Origin: Tepidamorphaceae bacterium
GTDB taxonomy: Bacteria > Pseudomonadota > Alphaproteobacteria > Rhizobiales > Tepidamorphaceae
DNA: 64,000 bases
NCBI GenBank assembly: GCA_028279445.1
Contig: JANQNT010000027.1
Location: 1-64,000, forward strand
Direction of reading: 5' to 3'
Shown: one piece after another, positions 56,755 through 64,000 of the stretch
How the letters are laid out: each line of letters starts with the position of its first letter
How positions within the stretch are numbered: position 1 is the first letter of the stretch
The notes under the pieces: generated by a model
The model's database searches: none
What the model was told of the DNA's origin: nothing
Seen by the model: only the letters and a program-made list of their open reading frames with translations
Program-made: the position numbers and the translations under genes

Positions 56755-57741
56755 CTAACCGAACAGCTCGCTCCAGCTCGGCGGAAGGGCAGGGGACGCA
56801 CCGCGCCCGCCGGCGGCGTGGACGCCCCTGGCGACGGCGCGTGCAAGGCAGTGCGCTGCGCCATGTCCGATCGCCACCAGATCGTTGAGCGGGTCGGCAA
56901 GCGGCTGGTGTCCGGTCGCCAGCGCGAACACGATGTCGCCGTCGAGTGGCGTGTGGACCGGGTGCAGCGCCCGCGACAGTCCGTCCTGCGCCATGATGGC
57001 GAAACGCCGTGCCTCGACCTTGCTCAGACGTGCGTCGGTCGCGACCACGCACAGCGTCGTCGATGCCTGCGCCTGACCCTTCGTGTGCGGCGTCAGCGCG
57101 TCCTCGGGCACCTGATCGGGCCATCCCAGTCCGCCGAACTCGCCGTCGCGCTCGAAGGCGCCCGCCCAGAACCGCGCGCTGTCGCTGATCGTGGCCGAGC
57201 CCGCTGCGTTGACCGCGGCAAGGGCTGCCACGGTGACATCGCCCGTCCTGGCGGACGCGCTGCCGAGCCCGCCGCGCAGATTGGCCGTGGTCGCCCCCAG
57301 CCCCGCGCCGACCGAGCCCTGCTGCAGCGGTGCGCCGGCGGCCTCGCAGGCCGCAAACCCGAGATCGCGGTACAGGCTTCCAGTGATGGCGGACTTGTCA
57401 CCACCGTTGAGCAGGTCGAACAGGATCGCGCCGGGCACGATGGGAACGCGCGCGGGACCGATGGCAAATCCGCGGCCGCGTCCGGCAAGCCAGGCCATGG
57501 CGCCGGATGCCGCCTCCAGGCCGAAGGCTGAGCCGCCCGAGAGGACGATCGCGTCGATCTCCTGCACGGTCATGTCGGGGGCCAGCAGTTCGGTGTCGCG
57601 GGTGCCCGTGCCGCCGCCGCGCACATCCACCGCCGCAACCGCCGGTTCGTCGCACAGAACGACGGTGACGCCGGTCAGGGCCGCGGTGTCATCGGCCTGG
57701 CCGACGCTGATGCCGGCGATGTCGGTAATATCGTTGCGCAT
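56755..57741 (-). CDS. P1-family peptidase (DmpA/L-aminopeptidase type)
   Basis: A 328-residue Ntn-type hydrolase of peptidase family S58. DITDIAGISVGQADDTAALTGVTVVL, the AIVLSGGSAFGLEAASGAMAWL block and GSVGAGLGATTANLRGGLGSAS are typical. These proteins cleave themselves to expose an N-terminal nucleophile and release N-terminal amino acids or act as amidases. The likely nucleophile is a Thr/Ser in QASTTLCVVATDA. It lies 10 bp after a branched-chain amino acid binding protein gene. Confidence 0.85.
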   Translation of the reverse strand: MRNDITDIAGISVGQADDTAALTGVTVVLCDEPAVAAVDVRGGGTGTRDTELLAPDMTVQEIDAIVLSGGSAFGLEAASGAMAWLAGRGRGFAIGPARVPIVPGAILFDLLNGGDKSAITGSLYRDLGFAACEAAGAPLQQGSVGAGLGATTANLRGGLGSASARTGDVTVAALAAVNAAGSATISDSARFWAGAFERDGEFGGLGWPDQVPEDALTPHTKGQAQASTTLCVVATDARLSKVEARRFAIMAQDGLSRALHPVHTPLDGDIVFALATGHQPLADPLNDLVAIGHGAAHCLARAVARGVHAAGGRGASPALPPSWSELFG

Positions 57742-57751
57742 CAGGCCGCGA

Positions 57752-58870
57752 TCACAGTGCGCGGTATTCGCCGCTGTCCCAGACGTACCAGATATAGGCA
57801 GGCTCGGTGACGTCGCCGCGGTCGTCGAAGGCGATCGGACCCAGAACGGTCTCGAAGGTCGTGGCGTTGAGCTTCGCGGTGACGGCGTCAAGCTCGGTGG
57901 AGCCGGCGGCGTTGGCGGCCTCGGCCCAGATCTTCATCGCCGCATAGGCGTGCAGGGTGTAGCCTTCCGGATTGATGCCTTTTTCCCTGAACGTCGCCAC
58001 CGCGTCCCTGGCGGAGGCGAACGTGCGCGGATCGGGCACGAAGGTCGCCAGGGTGCCCTGACCGGCGGGCCCGGCAATCTCCCAGTACTGCTGGGTGATC
58101 AGCGCGTCGCCGGAGATCAACTGGGTCTCCAGGCCCTGCTCGCGCATCTCGCGCACGATCAGCCCGGCTTCGGTGTGATAGCCACCGACATAGAGCACAT
58201 CAATGCTCTCCTGCCGCAGCTTGGCGACGAGCGCGGTGTAGTCCTTCCGGTCGGTGGAATAGGCATCGAAGATGGTCTCGGTGATGCCGGCAGCGTTGAG
58301 CGCCTTTCTGGCCTCCTCGGCGAGGCCAGCGCCATAGGCGGACTTGTCGTGGATGATCGCCACGTTCTTGTCGGGGAAGTTGGCGGCGATGTAGGCGCCG
58401 GCGACGGCACCCTGCTGGTCGTCGTTGCCGCTGACGCGATAGACGCCGGGTCCGGCGCGCTCGCTCGTCAGCTTCGGATTGGTGGAGCCCGGCGAAATCT
58501 GCACGATATTCTTGTCGGCATAGACGGCGGCCGCGGCGATCGAGGCATTCGAGCAGAAATGGCCGGCCACGAAGACTGCGCCTTCCTCGATGAACCTGTT
58601 GGCGGTGGTGACGGCCTCGTCCTTGTCACACCGGTCGTCCCCCACGGTCAGCTTCAGCATCTTGCCGTTGACGCCGCCGGCGGCGTTGATCTCGGCGATG
58701 GCCAGTTCGGCGCCGTTCCTGAGCTGCTCGCCGAACGAGGCATACTGTCCGGTCATCGGACCGGCGGTGGCCACGACGATCTCCTCAGCCAGGGCCGCGT
58801 TGGCCAGGCTGGCGCTCATCAGACCTGCCGTGGTCAATCCCGCAAGAGCAGCCGTGATCGGCTTGCGCAT
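57752..58870 (-). CDS. Branched-chain amino acid ABC transporter substrate-binding protein (LivK type)
   Basis: A 372-residue periplasmic binding protein. A signal peptide covers about residues 1-29 (ending NAALAEE). EIVVATAGPMTGQYASFGEQLRNGAELAIAEINAAGGVNGKML is the Leu/Ile/Val-binding start. VYRVSGNDDQQGAVAGAYIAANFPDKNVAIIHDKSAYGAG and the VLYVGGYHTEAG block match the LivK/PBP type 1 fold. No permease or ATPase genes (livHMGF) are next to it, so it is an orphan here or works with distant partners. P1 peptidase follows in the same direction. Confidence 0.92.
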   Translation of the reverse strand: MRKPITAALAGLTTAGLMSASLANAALAEEIVVATAGPMTGQYASFGEQLRNGAELAIAEINAAGGVNGKMLKLTVGDDRCDKDEAVTTANRFIEEGAVFVAGHFCSNASIAAAAVYADKNIVQISPGSTNPKLTSERAGPGVYRVSGNDDQQGAVAGAYIAANFPDKNVAIIHDKSAYGAGLAEEARKALNAAGITETIFDAYSTDRKDYTALVAKLRQESIDVLYVGGYHTEAGLIVREMREQGLETQLISGDALITQQYWEIAGPAGQGTLATFVPDPRTFASARDAVATFREKGINPEGYTLHAYAAMKIWAEAANAAGSTELDAVTAKLNATTFETVLGPIAFDDRGDVTEPAYIWYVWDSGEYRAL

Positions 58871-59033
58871 GGTCGGGTCCTTCTGCTTGCTGTCGTGGGT
58901 CCGCGCCGTCGCAGTCCTCGTTCAGGGCCAACCGGCGACCAAGTCCGTTCGGCGGATTTATGGCATGGAAAGGACGCGGCTTCCAATCGGATTTGGTGTG
59001 GTCGACGCTGACCTGAAGGGGTGCGCGCGAGCG

Positions 59034-59492
59034 TCAGGCGCTGCGCAGCATGGTGGCCAGATTGGGCACGCCCGGTGCGGTCAGGATCGCGCGCAGCAGG
59101 GGTGCGAACACGTCGGCCGGCAGGCGTTCGAGGTCCATGGAGGCTCCGTTTCCCGAACCCATCACGCTCTCGCGCAGGTTCGCCGCCGAAACGCAGGCCA
59201 GCGGCCAATCGGGGAACATGCGCGCGTCCGCCGGCGCGTGACGCAGCACGCGGACACCCTTGTGACGGCGGTCGGCGGCGATGCGCCCCATGGTCGCCTG
59301 AAGAGCGTCGGCAGGGCCTTCGAGCAGTTGGAAGAACATGCCGTCCGCGTAGACCAGAACGCCGCTGATCCGGTCGCTTGCGTTGCGGGCGCGGGCGCCG
59401 GCGAGGATATCGTCAAGCGCGCCGCCGATCACCTCCGCGTCCGGCAATAGCGTTGCCCGGCTCTGATAGAGGACGGTCTGGAGACTGGACAT
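59034..59492 (-). CDS. BLUF-domain blue-light sensor
   Basis: A 152-residue single-domain protein of the BLUF (FAD-binding blue-light) family. The flavin-site Tyr is in LYQSRA (Tyr9), with Asn37 in ARARNASDRISGVLVY and Gln55 in MFFQLLEGP. All three photochemical residues are kept. RIAADRRHKGVRVLRHAPADARMF is the typical second half. No output domain is fused, so it must signal by protein contact. It is divergent from coxS across a 453-bp gap. I chose ATG 59492. The target is unknown. Confidence 0.92.
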   Translation of the reverse strand: MSSLQTVLYQSRATLLPDAEVIGGALDDILAGARARNASDRISGVLVYADGMFFQLLEGPADALQATMGRIAADRRHKGVRVLRHAPADARMFPDWPLACVSAANLRESVMGSGNGASMDLERLPADVFAPLLRAILTAPGVPNLATMLRSA

Positions 59493-59945
59493 GGCTGCAC
59501 CTGACTGGGTCGCGAGTCCTCTCAATGCCCTGCGCCTGGCCGAACCCGCGATGCCATTATTGAAGCGCGCTATTGGTTAACGTTTGCTTCTCCGGCGTAT
59601 CGGCGATGCAACGCGTCGACGGGCGGATTGGGCGTGGCGTCCCGTCAGGTTGGACGAAAATCGGCTGCGGCACACGCATTCGGCGCACTAATCGCAGACG
59701 TGAATGCAATTTGAGCATTTTTTTGGAATTATTCTCATAAAAAGTGTTGACCGTCCGCGTGCGCGCGGCGCAGACTTTCCGCCACGCATTTGTCCGCATC
59801 AACAACAAGAACGCGCGGCGTTTGCTCTCAGGTCCGTTTCGCACCGTGTGCGGGCGGCAGGTTGGCGTATGGCCGGCTGCCGCCGGGGTACGCGTGCGCG
59901 ATGATGGACCAAGCCAGCGCGCCGTCGTGATCCGGGGAGGAGAGC
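59493..59945. other. 453-bp divergent region between BLUF gene and coxS
   Basis: No convincing gene is seen; the open frames on both strands are Arg/Ala-rich shadows. It has an unusually AT-rich core at 59700-59750 containing the Irr-like palindrome and a weak sigma-70 pair (TTGAGC at 59711 and TCATAA at 59735, 18-bp spacer). TTAACG at 59577 is a lone CtrA half-site. Confidence 0.6.
59722..59738 (+). promoter_or_regulatory. Irr-box-like iron-control palindrome upstream of coxS
   Basis: TTTGGAATTATTCTCAT fits the rhizobial Irr/ICE pattern TTTAGAA-N3-TTCTAAA with 11 of 14 defined positions. It overlaps the spacer and -10 of the only sigma-70-like promoter in this gap. Whether Irr exists in the genome is unknown from this window. 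Confidence 0.35.
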
Positions 59946-60437
59946 ATGACAACTGTCGCGATGACGGTGAACGGTGACAGCGTCTCGGCGGATGTCGAGC
60001 CACGCACGCTGCTGGTCCAGTTCCTGCGCGAGAACCTGTTGCTGACCGGTACGCATGTGGGTTGTGACACCAGCCAATGCGGCGCCTGCGTGGTGCATGT
60101 CAACGGCAAGGCAGTGAAGGCCTGCACCATGCTGGCCGTGCAGTGCGAAGGCGCCGAGGTGACCACCATCGAGGGTCTTGCCGACGGCGATGCGCTGCAT
60201 CCCATGCAGGCAGCCTTCCAGGAGCATCACGGGCTGCAATGCGGCTTCTGCACGCCGGGCATGATCATGTCTGCGGTGGATATCGTGAACCGCCATGGCG
60301 GGGCGCCGGACGAGGCCACCATCCGCAAGCAGCTCGACGGCAACATCTGCCGCTGCACGGGCTATCACAACATCGTCAAGGCGGTCGCCGCCGGCGGCGC
60401 GGCAATGGACGTGCCGGCGCGCGAGGCAGCCGAATAG
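59946..60437 (+). CDS. coxS: [2Fe-2S] subunit of CO dehydrogenase-like molybdoenzyme
   Basis: A 163-residue small subunit that passes electrons from the molybdenum site to FAD. The plant-type cluster ligands are Cys40, Cys45, Cys48 and Cys60 ([10 protein letters not shown]...C). The second cluster uses Cys99, Cys102, Cys135 and Cys137 (CGFC and CRC). This is the standard pattern for CoxS/XdhA-type subunits. GGGGAGGAGAGC precedes the ATG. The order is S-L-M, unlike M-S-L of form I CO dehydrogenase. Confidence 0.93.
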   Translation: MTTVAMTVNGDSVSADVEPRTLLVQFLRENLLLTGTHVGCDTSQCGACVVHVNGKAVKACTMLAVQCEGAEVTTIEGLADGDALHPMQAAFQEHHGLQCGFCTPGMIMSAVDIVNRHGGAPDEATIRKQLDGNICRCTGYHNIVKAVAAGGAAMDVPAREAAE

Positions 60438-60503
60438 GCGGCGATCGATGCGGCCACCGAAAACAATCACGACGGAAACAGGTTTCAGGGAGGAGACCGT
60501 TCC

Positions 60504-62864
60504 ATGAGCGAGACAGGCATCGGCGCACGGGTTCGCCGCAAGGAAGACCGGCGCTTTGTCACCGGTGCGGGCAACTACACCGACGACGTCAACATCGCGG
60601 GCCAGGCCCATGCCGTGTTCCGGCGCAGCGAACACGCCCATGCGGCGGTGAAGTCGGTCGATGCAAGCGCCGCGCTGGCGCTGCCGGGCGTGCTCGGCGT
60701 GTTCACCGGCGATGATCTGGCGGCCGACGAGGTCGGCGCGCTGCCGGCGGGCTGGATGATCCATTCGAAGGACGGCTCGCCGATGAACGCGCCCGGCCAT
60801 CCCTGCCTGGTGCAGGGCAAGGCGCGCTATGTCGGCGATCCGGTCGCGGTCGTCATCGCCGAGACCCAGGCGCAGGCGCGTGCCGGCGCCGAGGCGCTGG
60901 AGGTCGACTACGAGGAGCTCGACGCGGTCATCGACCTGACCGAGACCCAGTCGAGCAGCGTGCTGCTGCACGACGATGCGCCGAAGAACACCTGCTACGA
61001 GTGGGAACTCGGCGACAAGGCGGCGACGGAGGCCGCTTTCGCCAAGGCGCATCACGTCACCAGGCTAAGCTTGACCAACAACCGCCTGGTGCCGAACGCC
61101 ATGGAGCCGCGCGCGGCGCTTGCCGACTACGATGCCGGCACCGGCAGCTACACCCTCTACACCACCAGCCAGAACCCGCACGTGGCGCGGCTGGTGATGT
61201 CGGCCTTCCTGAACGTTGCACCGGAGCACAAGCTGCGGGTGATCGCGCCGGACGTGGGCGGAGGTTTCGGCTCCAAGATCTACGTCTACCCGGAAGAGGT
61301 CGTCTGCACCTGGGCGTCGAAGAAGGTCGGGCGCGCGGTGAAGTGGACCGCCGATCGCACCGAGAGCTTCATCACCGACGCCCATGGCCGCGACCACGCG
61401 ACCGACGCCCAGTTGGCCATGGACGAGCGCGGCAGGATACTGGGCTTCCGGGTGCGCACCACGGCCAATCTCGGCGCCTATCCGAGCCTGTTCGCCACCT
61501 GTGTGCCGACCTATCTCTACGCCACGCTGCTATCGGGCCAGTACGACATTCCGGCGATCTACGCGGAGGTCGACGCGGTCTACACCAACACCGTGCCGGT
61601 GGATGCCTACCGCGGTGCGGGTCGGCCGGAGGCGACCTTCGTGGTGGAGCGCATCGTCGAGGTGGCGGCGCGCGAGATGGGCATCGATCCGGCGACCTTC
61701 CGGAAACGGAACTTTGTCAAGAAGTTCCCGCACCAGACGCCGGTCATCATGACCTATGACGCGGGCGATTATGCTGCTTCATTGAACCGGGCCTGCGATC
61801 TCATCGACTACAAGGGCTTCAATCGCCGCCGGCGCGACTCGGCGCGCAACGGCAAGCTGCGCGGCATCGGCTTTTCCAACTACATCGAGGCCTGCGGCAT
61901 CGCGCCGTCGGCGGCGGTGGGTTCGCTCGGCGCGGGCGTCGGCTTGTGGGAGTCGGCCGAGGTACGCGTCAACCCGACCGGCAATGTCGAGGTCCTCACC
62001 GGTTCGCACAGCCACGGCCAGGGCCACGAGACCACCTTCGCCCAACTCGTCGCCGAGCGGCTCGGCATCGGCATCGACCAGGTCGAGATCGTGCACGGCG
62101 ACACCGACAAGGTGCAGTTCGGCATGGGCACCTACGGATCGCGCTCCGGGGCGGTCGGCATGTCGGCGATCGCCAAGGCGCTCGACAAGGTCGAGGCCAA
62201 GGCGAAGAAAATCGCCGCCCACCTGCTGGAGGCGGCCGAAGGCGACATCGAGTTCAAGGACGGCACCTTCTCGGTTACCGGCACCGACAAGTCGATCAGC
62301 TTTCCCGAGGTTTCGCTGTCGGCCTATGTGGCGCACAAGTTCCCCACCAGCGAGATCGAGCCGGGCCTCAAGGAGGGGGCGTTCTATGACCCGTCCAATT
62401 TCACGTTCCCGGCCGGCTGCCACATCTGCGAGGTAGAGATCGATCCGGCGACCGGCGTCACCGACATCGTCAACTGGGTTGCCGTCGACGACTTCGGCGT
62501 CGTGGTCAATCCGATGATTGTCGAAGGCCAGGTGCACGGCGGCATCGCGCAAGGGGTCGGCCAGGCGCTGCTGGAGAACGCGGTCTACGACAGCTCCGGC
62601 CAACTGCTCACCGCCTCCTACATGGACTACTGCATGCCGCGCGCCGACGATCTGCCGGACTTCACGGTGGACACCACGGTTACCCCGTGCCCGTCCAATC
62701 CGCTCGGCATCAAGGGGTGCGGCGAGGCCGGCGCGATTGCCGCGCCGGCGGCCGTCATCAACGCCATCACCGACGCGCTCGGGCATGAGGAGATCGCCAT
62801 GCCGGCGACGCCGCAGGCCGTGTGGCGGGCTGCCCAGGTGGCCGCGCGCGAAGCCGCCGAGTAA
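60504..62864 (+). CDS. coxL: Large molybdopterin subunit, form II CO dehydrogenase-like (xanthine dehydrogenase family)
   Basis: A 786-residue catalytic subunit. It begins [19 protein letters not shown] and has the molybdenum-cofactor loop VGGGFGSKI at about 252-260. The active-site loop reads AYRGAGR (residues 368-374), the form II signature, rather than AYxCSFR of true aerobic CO dehydrogenase, so the Cys that binds copper is absent. The C-terminal [14 protein letters not shown] has the catalytic Glu. Form II enzymes may oxidise CO slowly or another substrate such as an aldehyde or N-heterocycle. It is coexpressed with coxS and coxM. Confidence 0.93.
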   Translation: MSETGIGARVRRKEDRRFVTGAGNYTDDVNIAGQAHAVFRRSEHAHAAVKSVDASAALALPGVLGVFTGDDLAADEVGALPAGWMIHSKDGSPMNAPGHPCLVQGKARYVGDPVAVVIAETQAQARAGAEALEVDYEELDAVIDLTETQSSSVLLHDDAPKNTCYEWELGDKAATEAAFAKAHHVTRLSLTNNRLVPNAMEPRAALADYDAGTGSYTLYTTSQNPHVARLVMSAFLNVAPEHKLRVIAPDVGGGFGSKIYVYPEEVVCTWASKKVGRAVKWTADRTESFITDAHGRDHATDAQLAMDERGRILGFRVRTTANLGAYPSLFATCVPTYLYATLLSGQYDIPAIYAEVDAVYTNTVPVDAYRGAGRPEATFVVERIVEVAAREMGIDPATFRKRNFVKKFPHQTPVIMTYDAGDYAASLNRACDLIDYKGFNRRRRDSARNGKLRGIGFSNYIEACGIAPSAAVGSLGAGVGLWESAEVRVNPTGNVEVLTGSHSHGQGHETTFAQLVAERLGIGIDQVEIVHGDTDKVQFGMGTYGSRSGAVGMSAIAKALDKVEAKAKKIAAHLLEAAEGDIEFKDGTFSVTGTDKSISFPEVSLSAYVAHKFPTSEIEPGLKEGAFYDPSNFTFPAGCHICEVEIDPATGVTDIVNWVAVDDFGVVVNPMIVEGQVHGGIAQGVGQALLENAVYDSSGQLLTASYMDYCMPRADDLPDFTVDTTVTPCPSNPLGIKGCGEAGAIAAPAAVINAITDALGHEEIAMPATPQAVWRAAQVAAREAAE

Positions 62865-62878
62865 GGGGAGGGTCAGCC

Positions 62879-63667
62879 ATGTACGACTTCGCTTTTCACC
62901 GTCCCGCATCGATCCGCAAGGCCGCCTCGCTTGCCGCTGATGAGGACGCCAAGCTGCTGGCGGGCGGACAAACGCTGCTGCCGACCATGAAGCAGCGGCT
63001 GGCGGCGCCCGAAGCCCTCATCGACCTGTCCGGCATCGAAGGCCTGACCGGCATCGCCATGAAGGGCCGCACGCTTCATGTCGGCGCCATGAGCCGTCAT
63101 GCGGAGGTTGCGGAGAGTCCGGTGGTGCGTGAGGCGATCCCCGCGCTTGCCGCGCTCGCCGGCGGTATCGGCGATCCGCATGTGCGCAATCTCGGCACGC
63201 TCGGCGGGTCGATTGCCAACAACGATCCGGCTGCCGATTACCCGGCAGCGTGTCTTGGCCTTGGGGCCACCATTGCCACCAACAAGCGGCGCATCCCGGC
63301 GGACGATTTCTTCACCGGCATGTTCGAAACCGCGCTGCAAGACGGCGAGATCATCACCAAGGTGCTGTTTCCGGTGCCGCGGCGTGCCGGTTACGCGAAG
63401 TTCGCCAACCCCGCCTCGCGCTACGCGCTGGTCGGCGTGTTCGTGTCCAAGCGAAGCCGCCAGGTGCGCGTCGCGGTGACGGGGGCGGGACCGGGTGTCT
63501 TCCGCGCCACGGACATGGAAGAGGCACTGTCGAAACGCTTCGCAGCCAGGTCGCTCGATGGCGTGTCCGTGCCGGCCGGCGATCTCAACGACGATATCCA
63601 TGCGAGCGCCGACTATCGCGCGCATCTCGTCGGCGTGATGGCCAAACGGGCGGTCGACGCGGCCTGA
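62879..63667 (+). CDS. coxM: FAD subunit of CO dehydrogenase-like molybdoenzyme
   Basis: A 262-residue medium subunit. YDFAFHRPASIRKAASLAADEDAKLLAGGQTLLPTMK holds the first FAD motif, and GGIGDPHVRNLGTLGGSIANNDPAADYPA the second (TLGGS). It accepts electrons from CoxS and gives them to the respiratory chain. The start ATG 62879 lies 14 bp after the coxL stop, with GGGGAGGG before it. Confidence 0.94.
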   Translation: MYDFAFHRPASIRKAASLAADEDAKLLAGGQTLLPTMKQRLAAPEALIDLSGIEGLTGIAMKGRTLHVGAMSRHAEVAESPVVREAIPALAALAGGIGDPHVRNLGTLGGSIANNDPAADYPAACLGLGATIATNKRRIPADDFFTGMFETALQDGEIITKVLFPVPRRAGYAKFANPASRYALVGVFVSKRSRQVRVAVTGAGPGVFRATDMEEALSKRFAARSLDGVSVPAGDLNDDIHASADYRAHLVGVMAKRAVDAA

Positions 63668-63743
63668 ACGCGTTTGCCAGCGTCCGAAACGACGACTATG
63701 CAATGGGGCGGGCAATCCGCCCCATTCGTGTCTTGAAGGGAGC

Positions 63744-64000
63744 ATGCGCGTGAGCACCCCCACCCTGCCGGGCTCCATCGACGATGCGCTCGAGCTGCTC
63801 GAGGCCGGCGACTACCTCGCCGGGCGCGCGCTGGCCACCGTCGTCTTCCTGAGCCTGAAGATGGGACGGTCGCTGTTCCTGGAAGGCGAGGCGGGCGTTG
63901 GCAAGACCGAGATCGCCAAGGTGCTTGCTGCAGGTCTCGGCCGGCGGCTGATCCGCCTGCAGTGCTACGAGGGGCTCGATGTCGCCTCGGCGGTCTACGA
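63744..64000 (+). CDS. coxD: CoxD-type MoxR AAA+ ATPase (5' part; runs off window end)
   Basis: The first 85 residues are visible. Walker A GEAGVGKT is at about residues 48-55, preceded by SLFLE and followed by EIAKVLAAGLGRRLIRLQCYEGLDVASAVYE. CoxD is a membrane-bound ATPase required to insert sulfur and copper in the form I active site; form II clusters carry homologues whose exact role is less clear. It lies 76 bp after coxM and is probably in the same operon. An alternative GTG start is at 63750. A CoxE-like gene is expected next, outside the window. Confidence 0.85.
   Translation, partial: MRVSTPTLPGSIDDALELLEAGDYLAGRALATVVFLSLKMGRSLFLEGEAGVGKTEIAKVLAAGLGRRLIRLQCYEGLDVASAVY

Overview
This 64 kb window comes from a high-GC alphaproteobacterium, most likely of the order Hyphomicrobiales (Rhizobiales). 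The evidence is the FlaF/FlbT/FliX flagellar regulators, a CckA hybrid kinase with matches to CtrA boxes in front of flagellar operons, a GTTC-N7-GTTC SOS box before recA, a one-cysteine DksA, an ATP synthase zeta-type gene beside purC, and intergenic mosaic repeats with the AAAAGTGGGAACCGGTTTTC core typical of this group. I cannot name the genus.

Layout. 1-462: 5' part of a MoxR-type ATPase gene (minus strand). 728-30921: a large flagellar cluster. It holds flgE-flgK-flgL; flbT-flaF; flagellin; a FlaG-like gene, flgN-like, a FlgJ-type rod-binding gene and flgI; fliX; dksA (not flagellar); flgF-flgG-flgA-flgH; fliL-fliM-DUF6468-motE-like plus a giant periplasmic TPR protein; fliO-fliP; and flgB-flgC-fliE-fliQ-fliR-flhB. 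fliF, fliG, fliN, fliI, flhA, fliK, motA/motB and the filament cap are not in the window. 31099-42494: conserved housekeeping block cckA, recA, a VOC protein, alaS, icd, an rRNA/tRNA methyltransferase, murI, rpsD. 42651-43619: a Tat-exported metallo-beta-lactamase-fold protein. 43858-48754: a minus-strand run purC-purS-purQ-purL-bolA-small membrane ORF-grxD. 49096-58870: zeta-type ATPase inhibitor, HpcH-type aldolase, nicotinate phosphoribosyltransferase-like protein, LysR regulator, small alpha/beta hydrolase, purB, DUF2259 protein, DadA-like oxidase, P1-family peptidase and a branched-chain amino acid binding protein. 59034-64000: a BLUF blue-light sensor divergent from a coxS-coxL-coxM-MoxR operon encoding a form II CO dehydrogenase-like molybdoenzyme.

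Regulation readable from sequence. Perfect TTAA-N7-TTAA CtrA boxes lie before fliX/flgI, flbT and flgB, with one-mismatch sites before fliO, flagellin and the FlaG-like gene. Sigma-54 -24/-12 elements lie about 70 nt before flgF (good) and flgE (imperfect at -12). With FliX and CckA nearby, this looks like a Caulobacter-style flagellar hierarchy. An SOS box precedes recA, and an Irr-box-like palindrome precedes coxS.

Most unusual features: two ~310 bp MITE-like elements with long terminal inverted repeats. One ends exactly at the stop codon of the FlaG-like gene; the other ends at the flhB start codon and supplies its likely ribosome binding site. Others are a 63-bp tandem duplication giving FliM extra copies of an N-terminal CheY-binding-like motif, a FliO with a ~460-residue disordered tail, a ~1200-residue secreted AMIN-like/TPR protein next to a MotE-like chaperone, and an unannotated-type 46-residue membrane ORF between bolA and grxD.
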